A stretch of 64,000 bases of DNA. It comes from Haliotis asinina (taxonomy: Eukaryota; Mollusca; Gastropoda; Lepetellida; Haliotidae). Both the position numbers and the translations under genes were made by a program. The notes under the pieces were generated by a model. The model was not told the DNA's origin. It did no database searches and saw only the letters and a list, made by a program, of their open reading frames with translations. Position 1 is the first letter of the stretch; each line of letters starts with the position of its first letter. The stretch lies in the NCBI RefSeq assembly GCF_037392515.1, contig NC_090295.1, forward strand, positions 19,050,001 to 19,114,000. The letters run 5' to 3'. Of this stretch, positions 10,791 through 21,318 are shown piece after piece.

Positions 10791-11726
10791 GATTATTGTC
10801 ATGCGTCCAACAAATTATTAAACTCGTTGAAAAATGGCAAATTCTTTTAAAACATTTTCACCAAAACGTAGCAGTTCACATGCACGATATATGCACATGC
10901 TTTGCAGCAGTTAGATGAATCATCCTCATGCAATGAATCTGCATAAGGCTTACGGTTCTTTCCCCCAAATTGGTGGAGAAATTCAGCTTCGTTCTAATCA
11001 TGTATAAATATATAACATATAGTGGGTGTTTTAAGTGAGTCTAGACTTTTGATCGATACTGTAATTGTTGCATTTTACTTTCATGCGTTGGACCGACTGT
11101 TGTACATTACTGCCTCACGTTCAGTTTGCCCTTTTGTTACGCGTAGCAGTAAGTTCACTGTTACATGTTGCACTTCTTTACATTTTTCGATCATGCCCTG
11201 GATAATTCAGAGGTCGTTGCACATTAGTCATAATCTGATTGCACAGGTGTGTCTATCGGTGGCAATCTATGCGTTCTAATATCTTTATGCTTATACAAAC
11301 AACTATAATGACAATATTTTGCAATTCCGTATTGCTTTACGCCACTTTCAACACTTTTCCACCGGTCATCTCAGCTTGTAAACATTTACGAAAAAATAAA
11401 CAGCAAACGAGCGTTAGATCTGATCCAACCTAGCCTCATATGAAGACAAGCAAAAGTTTCTGAGAATTTCATATCAGAAACTTTTCCCCCTCCTCTGTCT
11501 GTGTGTGCGTGTGTGTATCTGTGTGAGAGTGGGAGTGAGAGAGAGAGAACACCCATAACTGCAATTAGATCAAGGTCCACGTCACCAAAACGTAACGCAC
11601 ACACAATAACATACACTAACACAGCGCATTAACTCCGCGTTAGTGTCATAAATATGCATTGACATACATTTATATTATCCAACGTCCTGCATAACCAAAC
11701 AAATCTCTATTGAATAACTAAGATAC

Positions 11727-11966
11727 TAAATCCTACGTGGGAGATACCAAGTCCTACGTAGGAGATACTAAGTGGAACGTCGGAGATCTGAAGTCCTACG
11801 TAAGACTTACTATCTCCTACGTAGGAGATACCAAGTCCTACGTAGGAGATACTAAGTGGAACGTCGGAGATCTGAAGTCCTACGTAAGACTTACTATCTC
11901 CTACGTAGGAGATACCAAGTCCTACGTAGGAGATACTAAGTCCTGCGTAGGAGGTAGTGACACCAA
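11727..11966. repeat. 84-bp palindromic minisatellite built of 21-bp subunits
   Basis: Period 84 bp (phase points 11741, 11825, 11909), about 2.8 copies, each made of four 21-nt subunits. Two subunits carry the perfect palindrome TCCTACGTAGGA, one GGAACGTCGGAG and one TCCTACGTAAGA. Because 21 is a multiple of three, both strands stay open with heptapeptide repeats such as SYVGDTK; these are not genes. Confidence 0.9.
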
Positions 11967-12039
11967 ATAGAATTTTCACCGTGGCCCTAATACGCTCCCG
12001 TACTTCCGTACGAATCATAGCTAAAATCATAATTTTAAT

Positions 12040-13400
12040 CATCCTTGCACAAATAAAGTGTTGGTCAAGTACATTCCACAGAGGAGGATGTTTATATGGA
12101 AAACTTAGAGATTTAAGGTAGATGATTTTGAAAATGTAATGCTGAATGTTTCAATTGTCCTCATATTGAATCTGCTATAGTAACTCCCAAACAATTAATC
12201 CACCACTGCATACTGCTATCTCTCCAGCCGCTTATACATAAATGTCAAAAAGTACAAGTAAGTATTACTTTCAGGATAACTCCCAAAATGTGCACCTCAC
12301 TTGGGTGCATGGGGATTATGTTAAAGTGAAATTCATCGATACGTTTTCCCTGCAAACAGACTATACACCTCGCCATTAAAATAGAAACACGGTGTTACTA
12401 AAGGTTAAAATGAGAATTCATTTGTAAATACAATTTTCGTATAAAACAAGGAATTGGAATTCGGTGTAACCAGACATGTTTGTGGTTTCTATTTTCACGT
12501 TCACATCAGAAAATTCGCATCGGCTGAAAAGTAGGTCATTGTCTGAGCATAAAGATACTCAGTGTTTGGGTATGAATTCAGAGGGCGGTGTGGTAGACAA
12601 GTGGTCGGTTTGAGAGTGGTAATATATAAATCTCTGTGACAATGAGTTGAGGTTGTCACTAAATACATTTTACACAATGTTTACATTTTTCCATACTCGG
12701 TAACCTTTTCTGTCGCATGTGGAGAAAACCTCAAAGCACGAGCCGTTGAGGCATGGTGCACTATCAGTCTCCAGCCGAAGGGCTTACTCAGCCAAGGTGT
12801 AATATATGTCCTTCTCATGAACTTTAATATTAGTCTGTATCACGGTCCTTGAACCATACAGTCTGCAAATGGGCTCCTTTGCAATTTAAATAGGTTTGTT
12901 TTGGACCATATATCTTATATATTAAACATTTGTCTATTCTAATGTGCACACAAGTGCGTAAATAAACGGGTTCAGTTCACTGGGTTTTACGACACATTTG
13001 TTATGAACTATAACAGATTTAAATACACACTGCAGCTTTAGCTGTAGCTAGGTAGCAGGCGGTTCATGGTGGTTGTACGTGCGCCTCCATACATCTTTCT
13101 AAACTAATGTCATGAATGGGGTGATAAAGTGTCAAAGTGTAAGGCAACGCATTGATGTATATTATTATTACAACTATGGTCCATCCTCCATGCATGCTCC
13201 CATGTTCAATGGAGTTCAGCCAACTCCCTGGGGATCATACAACATTCACTAGGCACACAGTTTATTGTGGCTAAAGGTGGGTACAAAACATTAAAAACAA
13301 GACAAATATGCTGATTTCGTCTTTCTTATTGGCTTCAAATGATTGAAACTACAGGATAGGAGCATGCAAGTAGTCTACTTTACGTGTTGTCAGTATTACA
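12040..13400. other. Distal noncoding block, unit 1
   Basis: No coding gene seen. The block recurs at 30180-31340 and 50190-51480 and begins again at 63880. Recognisable strings are TATACACCTCGCCATTAAAA and GGGTTTTACGACACATTTG. Confidence 0.55.
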
Positions 13401-13440
13401 ATGTGTCCTTCATCATCGTCCTGTCCTTCACTGTCGGTAA

Positions 13441-13470
13441 CATCATCATCATCATCATCATCATCATCAC
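13441..13470. repeat. (CAT)n microsatellite, unit 1
   Basis: About ten CAT units preceded by CTGTCGGTAA. Confidence 0.9.
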
Positions 13471-13699
13471 CAATGAACTGCTGTAGCCAATGCTTGTGTT
13501 TGTAAAGTTTGGAAAACACATCATCAAACGCATTGCTCAGGTTTTGTAATTTCTTCTTTATTCATGTGTCTTTGGACCCACAGCACATGGGACAGATGAA
13601 TAATCGAACATACGTCTCTTTGAACGTGCTCCAGATGTTTGTTCATGTTTTGGTTTAAGCCTCGTTTCATGTACATCGAATTTGTACATAGTATACCAT

Positions 13700-14015
13700 T
13701 GTTGAGCTGAAGAGCAGTGATAATACTTTTATTTATGTATTGAAATTAAATAAATTACAATATTTGTATATATGTTTGGCTGAAGAGCCGTCATAGTATT
13801 CTAATCATGTTTGGGAATGAATGACTAACAGTATTTTTTGTATATATATTAGGCTAAGAGCTATCATGTTATTCATGCATTAGCATGTGTGATGTTCTAA
13901 ATATGTTGCTGGCTGAAGAGAATTTATAATACTTGAGATGAGATATTTAGAGCATGTATAATGCAGTTACTTTAAATCCTTTTTTTGTGGCTGCTGAAGA
14001 GCCCTTTTAATGCTA
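13700..14015. repeat. Diverged ~75-bp tandem repeat with GGCTGAAGAGC core, unit 1
   Basis: GAGCTGAAGAGC, TGGCTGAAGAGCC, AGGCTAAGAGC, TGGCTGAAGAG and GCTGCTGAAGAGC recur every 60-85 nt, each followed by an ATAAT/ATGTT-rich tail. Confidence 0.7.
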
Positions 14016-15880
14016 TGTGAGAGAGGAATATATATTACACACGCTTTATTTACTCATTACTATTGTTGATGATAGCATATTGCCCTGTTTGAACGAAATT
14101 ATCAGAAAAAATCGTAAGGTAAGGTGTATCCCTACACATGTACACATGTAAAGTACCATATATCTAAAGTCAACATAGTCTGCTGTAGACCCTCCAGTAC
14201 AGGTTATTGTTGCATACGTTGAGGGAACGCGGGTTCCAGAGTTTTTGTCATGGAAGTTAGCTCTGGTTTTACGTGTCGGAGTTCAGCGGACTGTTAGGTT
14301 ATGACAAACACGTATAATACCTTGTTTGGGTGAAAGGATTGTCAGTGCGGTTATCAACAGATGGTGACATGAAAATAAACTCGGCCGTGCTTGCTGAGCA
14401 ACGTGTCCCAATGTTGATCATGGATGTGTTTTGTTGTTATTGAAAGTAACGGTGTTATGTAGGAGAAGAGCCATCTTATTGTCATCACTTTTATCCATCT
14501 CAGGGCACTCCTTATCGTGTGCTGCCATAACAGAGAAGTTGTTGTCTTCATTCCACTTTTCTCTTGGGACATCCCTGGTGGACCCACTGAAGCCTTTCCG
14601 AGACACCAGTTTCTTCTGAGTTTTTGCAAATCAGGAGGATCGTGAAACAAGAGACCACAGTTATCATAAGATGGCATGGTTGAGAGGTGTTCTTCTCGAC
14701 ACGTCTGTTCACTCTGAATGTCAAAGTCGAACTGAATGGTCTTGCTTGGAGGACCCCTGAATGCATTAGGACAAAATCGCAGGGGGAGGCATTTCGGGTG
14801 TAAGATCAACCAACAACTAACCATAACGGTTCTGGGTAGCCATTTGAAACTGGTCCATGAAATGGTGTGTGTTATCTGGATACATCTGTCTCGCCAAAGT
14901 CGTGATGGGTTGTTGATCCATAGGGTTATTGAACGGAAGCCGATAACGACAGTTCCTTCGTTGCGTATGATCTTTGCTGTAAAGCAAGTTTTGGTTCAAG
15001 ACAATCACTGAGAGATTACGATGATGACTTCCTTTCATAAACAGATCAGTAATGTGTGGATCTTTCCTGGCTGTTGACATTATGTCGTCAAGGATAACCA
15101 CATTCACCAGATGGAAGTCCAGAAACGCATCCTTTTCCAGGTTGGATGAAATGCTTTGATGAAATTCAACATAGGGATATATCATGGGTTTGAATGACGT
15201 TATACTAGAGCCACATAATACGTATGTGTAGAGCCACATAATACTTTCAAGATAAAGTATAATGTTCATCCATTCTAGAAGTGGCTTCATGAAGTAGGTT
15301 TTCCTACAGGAGGTCGGCCCTGAGACAATCATGGTAAATTTGTGTAAGAGTCTTAATTCATCACCCACATGTTGCTACTGTTGCTGTTGCTGCTGCTCCT
15401 TGAGATCTTCTCCTGAATGTTTTGTTTGAATATGGCCGGACTAGTCATGGGCCCAAACATATTGTTCAGAGCATACGGGACAGGGATGCATGTTCACAAG
15501 TCGGCAGTCCTACTACTAATAATGGTTATTCAAAATGTATCTTTTGAGATATATGTGGGTATGGTTCGTTTTATATGATGGGCAGCGAGCACTTTTTTGC
15601 ATCCATTCAGTAACACTGTCCTTGTTGAAGAAGTATTGCAGTTGTCGTGTATTCATGGTGGTAATTTTATGTCAGCTGAAATATTGATCTGACCAGTGAT
15701 GAAAGTGATCCGAAATGAAGGGGTTTTATAGTTAAAATAGAAACGGGATGAAATTAGTTTGTGGTACTGAAACATGTGGCATTAAGCTGATGGATCCAAA
15801 ATAATAGTTTGATGTGATGGTGTGATGTATCATGCCGTTTCTCACGGGGTCATTGAACCCCAGTCGGAGTGAAAGTATAC

Positions 15881-15896
15881 GTGTGTGTTTGTGTGG

Positions 15897-15926
<30 letters not shown>
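15881..15926. repeat. (GT)n microsatellite
   Basis: GT run with three TTT/GG interruptions; the unit 2 equivalent (35639-35680) is more degenerate. Confidence 0.9.
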
Positions 15927-15928
<2 letters not shown>

Positions 15929-16504
15929 GCGTGTGTGTAGATGGTTCGTCTACAGATATCTCATAATTGACTGTCTTTTTATCCCAAGCATTCAATTTGG
16001 TCCTTGTAGAACTAGTTTGATGGGGCATGACAGGGCACGGAGATATTTCCCAGGTTATCTCCAACAGTTGTGCACTTGCCACGGCAAGAGATTGATTAGC
16101 CTCTCTTGTGACATTGTAACATTCTTCTGTTAACAGAACTGTCAAGAAGTGCCTGATGTTTACCTTTCTGTCTCAGGGCAGAGACAACTTTCCTTGGCCC
16201 GGCCATATATAAGAAGGATACAGTACTATCCTAACTTAATAACTCATTCCTATATACACTATTCAAACATAAGAAACGCACGCATAGGCGTGCTGTTTTA
16301 TTTCAAAATGAATGCTTAACCACTTGTATGGTAATATAGACAACGTACCCATCAATATTTAGTGTCTGGTACACCTAGTGCACATTTCACATTCACAAAC
16401 AGCACTAATGTTGAAAATGTTGACTTTGATGCATTGTCATGAAAATGAGGAAAACATCGTAATGAGCTTTTGGAAATTGTCATTCGTTAGGAAGAATTTT
16501 CTGC

Positions 16505-16760
16505 ATGCCACATCTTGATGCTGCCACCAGAAACATCGCCAGCGGAAGGCTGCAGGCTGGAGAGACACAATTCTCTGTTGCTAGGCGTCTGAACTTTAGT
16601 CAAAGCACCGTTTCAATGCTTGTCACCCGCTTTGTTCAACAAATGACCGTCCACGATCAGTTAGACCATGAGTCACTACGCCAGCTCAGGATCGCTACAT
16701 ACGTGTCCTTCATTTACGCTATCGTACAACTACAGGTGAGGGCATAGCAGCCGGGATACC
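16505..16760 (+). mobile_element. Tc1-like transposase N-terminus
   Basis: An 80-residue frame opens MPHLDAATRNIASGRLQAG and continues SVARRLNFSQSTVSML, the paired HTH DNA-binding domain of Tc1-like transposases. It stops before any catalytic region and runs into LINE sequence at about 16770. A fuller copy is at 36205-36960. Confidence 0.8.
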
Positions 16761-16769
16761 AGAACTGAG

Positions 16770-18130
16770 GAGGATATCGGGACAAAATGAGCGGAGCACT
16801 GTACATTAATGATCTGTTAAATGAGACTGAAAACTTAGAAAGAAGCTTAAGTCTCCCTTGGGTCACTACCACTGGTATTTTCCTTGCAGATGATACAACT
16901 TTATTCACTTGTACACCCGATGGTCTTCAATGTTCACTGAATGTTATATCTGATTGTGCAAAAAAAAACCCATGGTATATTAAGTTTAATGTTGGTAAAA
17001 GTGCCTCTCTTTTATTCGGTGATTATCATAAACATGAATGCCCAGAACTATATTTGGATGATCATGTTATTAGCCACAAAACGGATATCGTATCTGCAGT
17101 CCCATACATAAACACTGCTAAATCTACCCTTAGTCGTACTGTTTTAATATGTGAAAAGGTTAGAAAGTCAGTGGGTGTTATCCACAGTAATAGATTGTAT
17201 TTTGGTGGTCTACACCCTATGCATGTTGTACGCACATAGGAACGCATGAAACTACCCTTTGGTATTTTTGCCTGTAATATGTGGTGTGAGTTACCAACTA
17301 ACGAATACCGTATGCTTGCAAAAGGACTTTTGTGAAAAAAATACAAGGGTTCTCTAAACGCACCTGTTCATTGCCAGAGATTGTCTTGGAGTTGTATCAC
17401 TTCGTGCGTATATTGTTTATTGTTCCTGGGAAGACCGCTTCACATTTAACACTGATGTTAGTTTCATTTTCAAACGGGTTCTTCACTGTAAATTAGCTCA
17501 ACATGATTTTAATGACAGTGCACAAATCCTTTCCTTTGCACTATATGTTGTATCTTGCCTGTAAATATGATCTTATCGAATATGTAATCGTATCTCATCA
17601 GCATTTCTTACTAAATTGGTCCAATCTTGCAAAAGATAAAGTCTGAAAGTTTGAAGCAAATGTCGTTACCTCTGAACTTAACCACAGGTATTCTCTCTTA
17701 CGGATTCCAGCTGCTGGTAACAATCTTTAGTTCATAGTTCTTAATGATTCAGATTATTTCTATGACATATCCTATCGTATCCGTTTAAGTACCTTTGCTG
17801 TACAAGCTACAGAATGCGTGTGTGGCACATCTACTCATGATATTGCAGAATATTTATGTCTCTTTATGTCCACAAACGGAATGTAACAGAGAACGTACTT
17901 TCAATTCTTATTGATCTACTGGATGTTACAACCTTTCTTCTGAGTGTCTGGAATGATGATGACGATGATGATGATGATGATAATGTGCTGATTAGTTTTC
18001 TACTTGGAGGAGTGCCAAATGACAACATTAAAGATCTTGACATTGCTTTATGGAATCAATGTATGAAAGTCCCAGGTAAAGCTGTTCATGAATGGAAACG
18101 ATATTTCTACACATGTTACAAGATTCACAT
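16770..18130 (+). mobile_element. LINE (non-LTR) reverse transcriptase fragment, unit 1
   Basis: An open frame at 16787-17239 contains LADDTTLF (16883-16906), the catalytic box of a non-LTR reverse transcriptase, followed by the thumb-type stretch FNVGKSASLLFGDYHKHECP. Decayed sequence continues to a C-terminal zinc-like CVCGTSTHDI stretch (near 17820) and a tail VPNDNIKDLDIALWNQC in the frame at 17856-18236. That tail includes an Asp run encoded by a GAT microsatellite (17954-17981). The first half of the reverse transcriptase is absent. A second copy is at 37045-38245. Confidence 0.78.
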
Positions 18131-18131
18131 T

Positions 18132-18132
<1 letters not shown>

Positions 18133-18206
<74 letters not shown>

Positions 18207-18212
18207 CACACA
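18133..18212. repeat. (CA)n microsatellite, unit 1
   Basis: About 38 CA units directly after the LINE tail, then a degenerate CACTAACA-rich stretch to about 18357. Confidence 0.95.
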
Positions 18213-18249
18213 CGGATACTTTCAATGAACCCGTAAGAAACGGCATGAC

Positions 18250-18358
18250 ACACTAATACACACACAGAGAGTACTACACACTCAAACACACTAACACACA
18301 CAAATACATTAGCACTAACACACACAAACCAACACACTAACACTAACACTAACACAGA
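18250..18358. repeat. ACACTAAC-rich simple repeat
   Basis: Mixture of CACACA and CACTAA units, the same kind as in the long array at 39300-39478. Confidence 0.8.
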
Positions 18359-18624
18359 GGTCTTGTTTTACGGATTTTTGTAAAGTAGGGGGGAATAGAA
18401 ACCTATAAAAGATTCCTTCTAAATGGTAAAAGTATTTTACGTTTGTCAATTTTTGAAGGGTTTATGGTTAAAAATACAATGAAAAATTTACTTTTGTGTG
18501 GTAACTTTACATCTTTGACCGATAAAAATATTAAGATCGCCCTTTTAGCGTTGAAAACCAACTTTTTTCTTATTCTTTAAAACACATGACTTCGTAAAAC
18601 AAGACATAAAACTGACCTGGAATG

Positions 18625-18785
18625 CATTTGGGAACCGATGACATGCGTCAATCAAGTCATCGAACCAGAACACCCTATCCCGTCAGAAGCCTTTTACGAC
18701 AAGCATAGTCGTCTTTTAAGGCAAGCATGGCTTGCTAAAGGCCTACTCTACCCCGGAACCTTCACGGGTATATAAATACAAGACT
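18625..18785 (+). mobile_element. 5'-truncated SINE
   Basis: Only the 3' half of the 52563-type SINE is present (GGGAACCGATGACATGCGTC to ACCTTCACGGG). Confidence 0.65.
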
Positions 18786-18899
18786 ATTCACTAAATGCAC
18801 TACGCCCCTTCCATCTTAACTTTCTAGTCAGGTAGAATGTCTGAAGCTATTGTACAGTTCTATTGTACAATTTTAAGCATATAACTCTTGTGAAAGACC

Positions 18900-19470
18900 T
18901 GATGCTCTGTGCCAGAACTCTCAGAGCTCAGAACTGCATATTCTTATGAGATAAAAATACAATACATTTACATAACATACAAGATAGCATCATACATGGT
19001 AGTAAGATGTAAGATAGCGATTTCATTTTTTAAATGCGTTATTTCAGTAATTTAGAAAGGCCTTTAAGGTCGCTTAAGCTGGTGGTAGACAAGAGCTTTT
19101 TATGAATTGACACATTTGGGAATTCTGGGTATTTTGTGTTCAGAGATTGTTGTTGCAGTTGGAGAAAAGCTTCACATCTGAACAAATAGTAAAAGTCATC
19201 TCCAACAGCGTTTGATACAAAAAACGGACATTGTCGATCTTCAAGTGGAATGCCCAACCATCGGCCAGTCTCATCTGGCAAATTATGGTTAAATGTTCTA
19301 AACTTCAAAATAGGGTAGTATATAGGTTTTGGAAGAAGAAGATAGTTTTCTAAGATTGGTTTGGTTTTGAAATATTGATAGTAATCCCCCTTAGAACTGG
19401 AATCAACTTGAGACGTTCAATTTGGAAAGAACTGCGCTCTGTAGGTGTTTTCGACCAGTGAGACAAGCCC
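18900..19470 (-). mobile_element. Non-LTR (LINE) 3' end fragment
   Basis: The - strand of 19308-19039 encodes the same zinc-motif tail (LGIPLEDRQCPFF, GDDFYYLFRC), with the second cysteine of the first pair replaced. It is orthologous in position to 1195-1464, upstream of EPDR copy 2. Confidence 0.72.
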
Positions 19471-19489
19471 GTTACATGCCTCTTCTCAG

Positions 19490-21200
19490 AATATTAATCC
19501 CTAATTACTCCCAGTTGATAATTTGTGATGTAGTTCACACGAGGTGTACTTCTATGGGAGCGAACCATTGGATGCACGTTTGGAAGGAATCTGTTTGATT
19601 TCATTTTAGACAGATGAACTGCTCACTAACACAAAATCTAATAACCCTCATATTCCACAGTCGCATGAAATCGACAGACCAAGTTTAATGAATTGGACAC
19701 TCGATTCAAAACGTTGTTTATTAACAAACGATCAGTATTTTGTTGTCACTTTTCGGCGTATGTTTTAAAATGGGGTCAACTTGTTGGTAGAACAGTCAGG
19801 TGTGCGAGCTGCACATGTGGAATGTAAATTTCACCACACACGCTTGTTCTATACCTGGCTGAATTTCAATGTGGAAAGGTAGTGATAAAAACAGAAACAT
19901 ATTTAACACGTTTTACATTTTGCACCTGGTTTAGGTTTTGATTAACATATCCATTTCTCTTAAAAGTCTTTTGTTGGAAATGAATGACATGCCTTTGATA
20001 TACATCACAAATTCTTTCAAATCGCGATTGTCAAGACTTTGGGATAAAACGTACTTTGCAAGCATAGTTCTCTAAAATGCGTCGTGTGGACTTCTGACAA
20101 GTCTTTACTTTACATCAAAATCGTATTTGCTCATTAAAAGAACAATTAAAGTTTGATTGTCTGTCTGTATTCAACAAGTATTGCTTCCACCGTTGTTTTT
20201 ACGTTTACGCTGCACTCAGCTATGGGGCCTAATCTACCAAGCTTCTATTGCTTCTTTCTGTCTTATGCTGATGCCAATATCCTACGGAATATTCTCTTAT
20301 GTCAGTTGGCATCTTGTTTATTAACACACTGGTGAAGCGAAATAGGGTTTAACGTCGTACTGGAAAATATCAGACTCATGGCGATGTGAATGCGTGGGTA
20401 TGTGTGGCTGGCTGCTTGTACTAGTCAAGACTTCACCCGGTTTAATAGTGCTAGCTCACTGAGATACCACGCCGCAGTTAATCACGAATGATATTGAATA
20501 CCCCACTTAGACACATTATAGCCCGAGCAGTCCTTGCTGTACCCATACCCTCAGCGCCACACAGGGACCAAGAAGTACCATATTTTAACAGTGTAATCAT
20601 AATGTTAACTATTCGGATGAATCCTTGTAACATTCCCGTTTATTGTGAACATGTTCAAAACTCTCGATCGAGATATATTTGGTATGGAAAAAAATCACCC
20701 GCCATTTGAGGTACATTCGAACTGCATTCTAAGTACTTTTACAACATTCTAATTACATTCTAAGTATTCTTTGTGCACTCTGACTGCGTTGTAAATATTC
20801 CAGACATACACGAGGGAGAATAAAAGGGAAAAGTCACTTCAAATTCTATTTTTGGCATTCCCTCTCGAATGGGTTTCGAATTTTGGATTTATTTATGTGA
20901 CTGTTTCTCCTTGATTTTTGTCAGTTTGTCATTTTGATATAAGTGTGAGGGAGTCTTGAGGGGAAGCACCTTTGGGATACGACACTACGGTGTCGACCAT
21001 CAATCACACACTCCGGGCACGTCACTAGACACATAAATCAAAGGATATTTGGTACGTAAGAACTTAAGAACCTAGAGGGTTGTACTTACAGTTGTGATAG
21101 TAGTGTTCGTCACATGAATGTTGCATGAACTAATCAAACACGTGATTGTCGTGTCTATTTATTTTTCAATCCGTAAATTTACAGACTGCATAAACGTGTC
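19490..21200. other. Conserved upstream block, unit 2
   Basis: Counterpart of 1640-3400; no gene seen. Confidence 0.55.
20710..20805 (+). repeat. Upstream minisatellite, copy 2
   Basis: Same degenerate AACTGCATTCTAAGTA-type repeats as at 2915-3005, with base changes and an altered spacer. Confidence 0.55.
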
Positions 21201-21221
21201 ATTTGAGCGTTACAACTGCAT

Positions 21222-21278
21222 CACGTGACGCTCCCCGGGGAGTATAAAAGAGAAACGGTTCGAAAGGACTTTATCAGA
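21222..21278 (+). promoter_or_regulatory. Core promoter of EPDR copy 2
   Basis: CACGTG at 21222-21227 and TATAAAAG at 21243-21250, 69 nt before the ATG. The stretch between them is CCCCGGGG-like, as in copy 1. Confidence 0.75.
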
Positions 21279-21318
21279 CAAATTGTCACAGATACATCTA
21301 CAACGAAACACTTCCAGA

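Larger units (their letters stand above)
13480..16150 (-). mobile_element. Polinton/adintovirus-like fossil, unit 1
   Basis: Minus-strand remnant of a capsid-type DNA virus element. Best part: a packaging-ATPase-like segment (15368-14817) with a P-loop-like start, a VVILDDIM Walker B-like stretch and the GSHHRNLSVIVLNQN signature I know from Polinton/adintovirus FtsK-HerA ATPases. Other parts: a downstream ORF (14824-14354) and a leading ORF of unknown role (16145-15732). Broken, with several breaks. The GT repeat at 15881-15926 lies inside it. Its counterparts in other units show it is older than the tandem duplication. Confidence 0.65.

Noticed and set aside
11707-12042. Open frames on both strands with SYVG heptapeptide repeats
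   Set aside because: They follow from the 21-nt repeat period, have no start context or homologous frame in other units, and are open on both strands.
14431-15011. Plus-strand frames over the fossil
   Set aside because: Shadows of the - strand element.
20153-20335. A 60-residue frame upstream of copy 2
   Set aside because: Lies in SINE-like debris and is not conserved upstream of the other copies.
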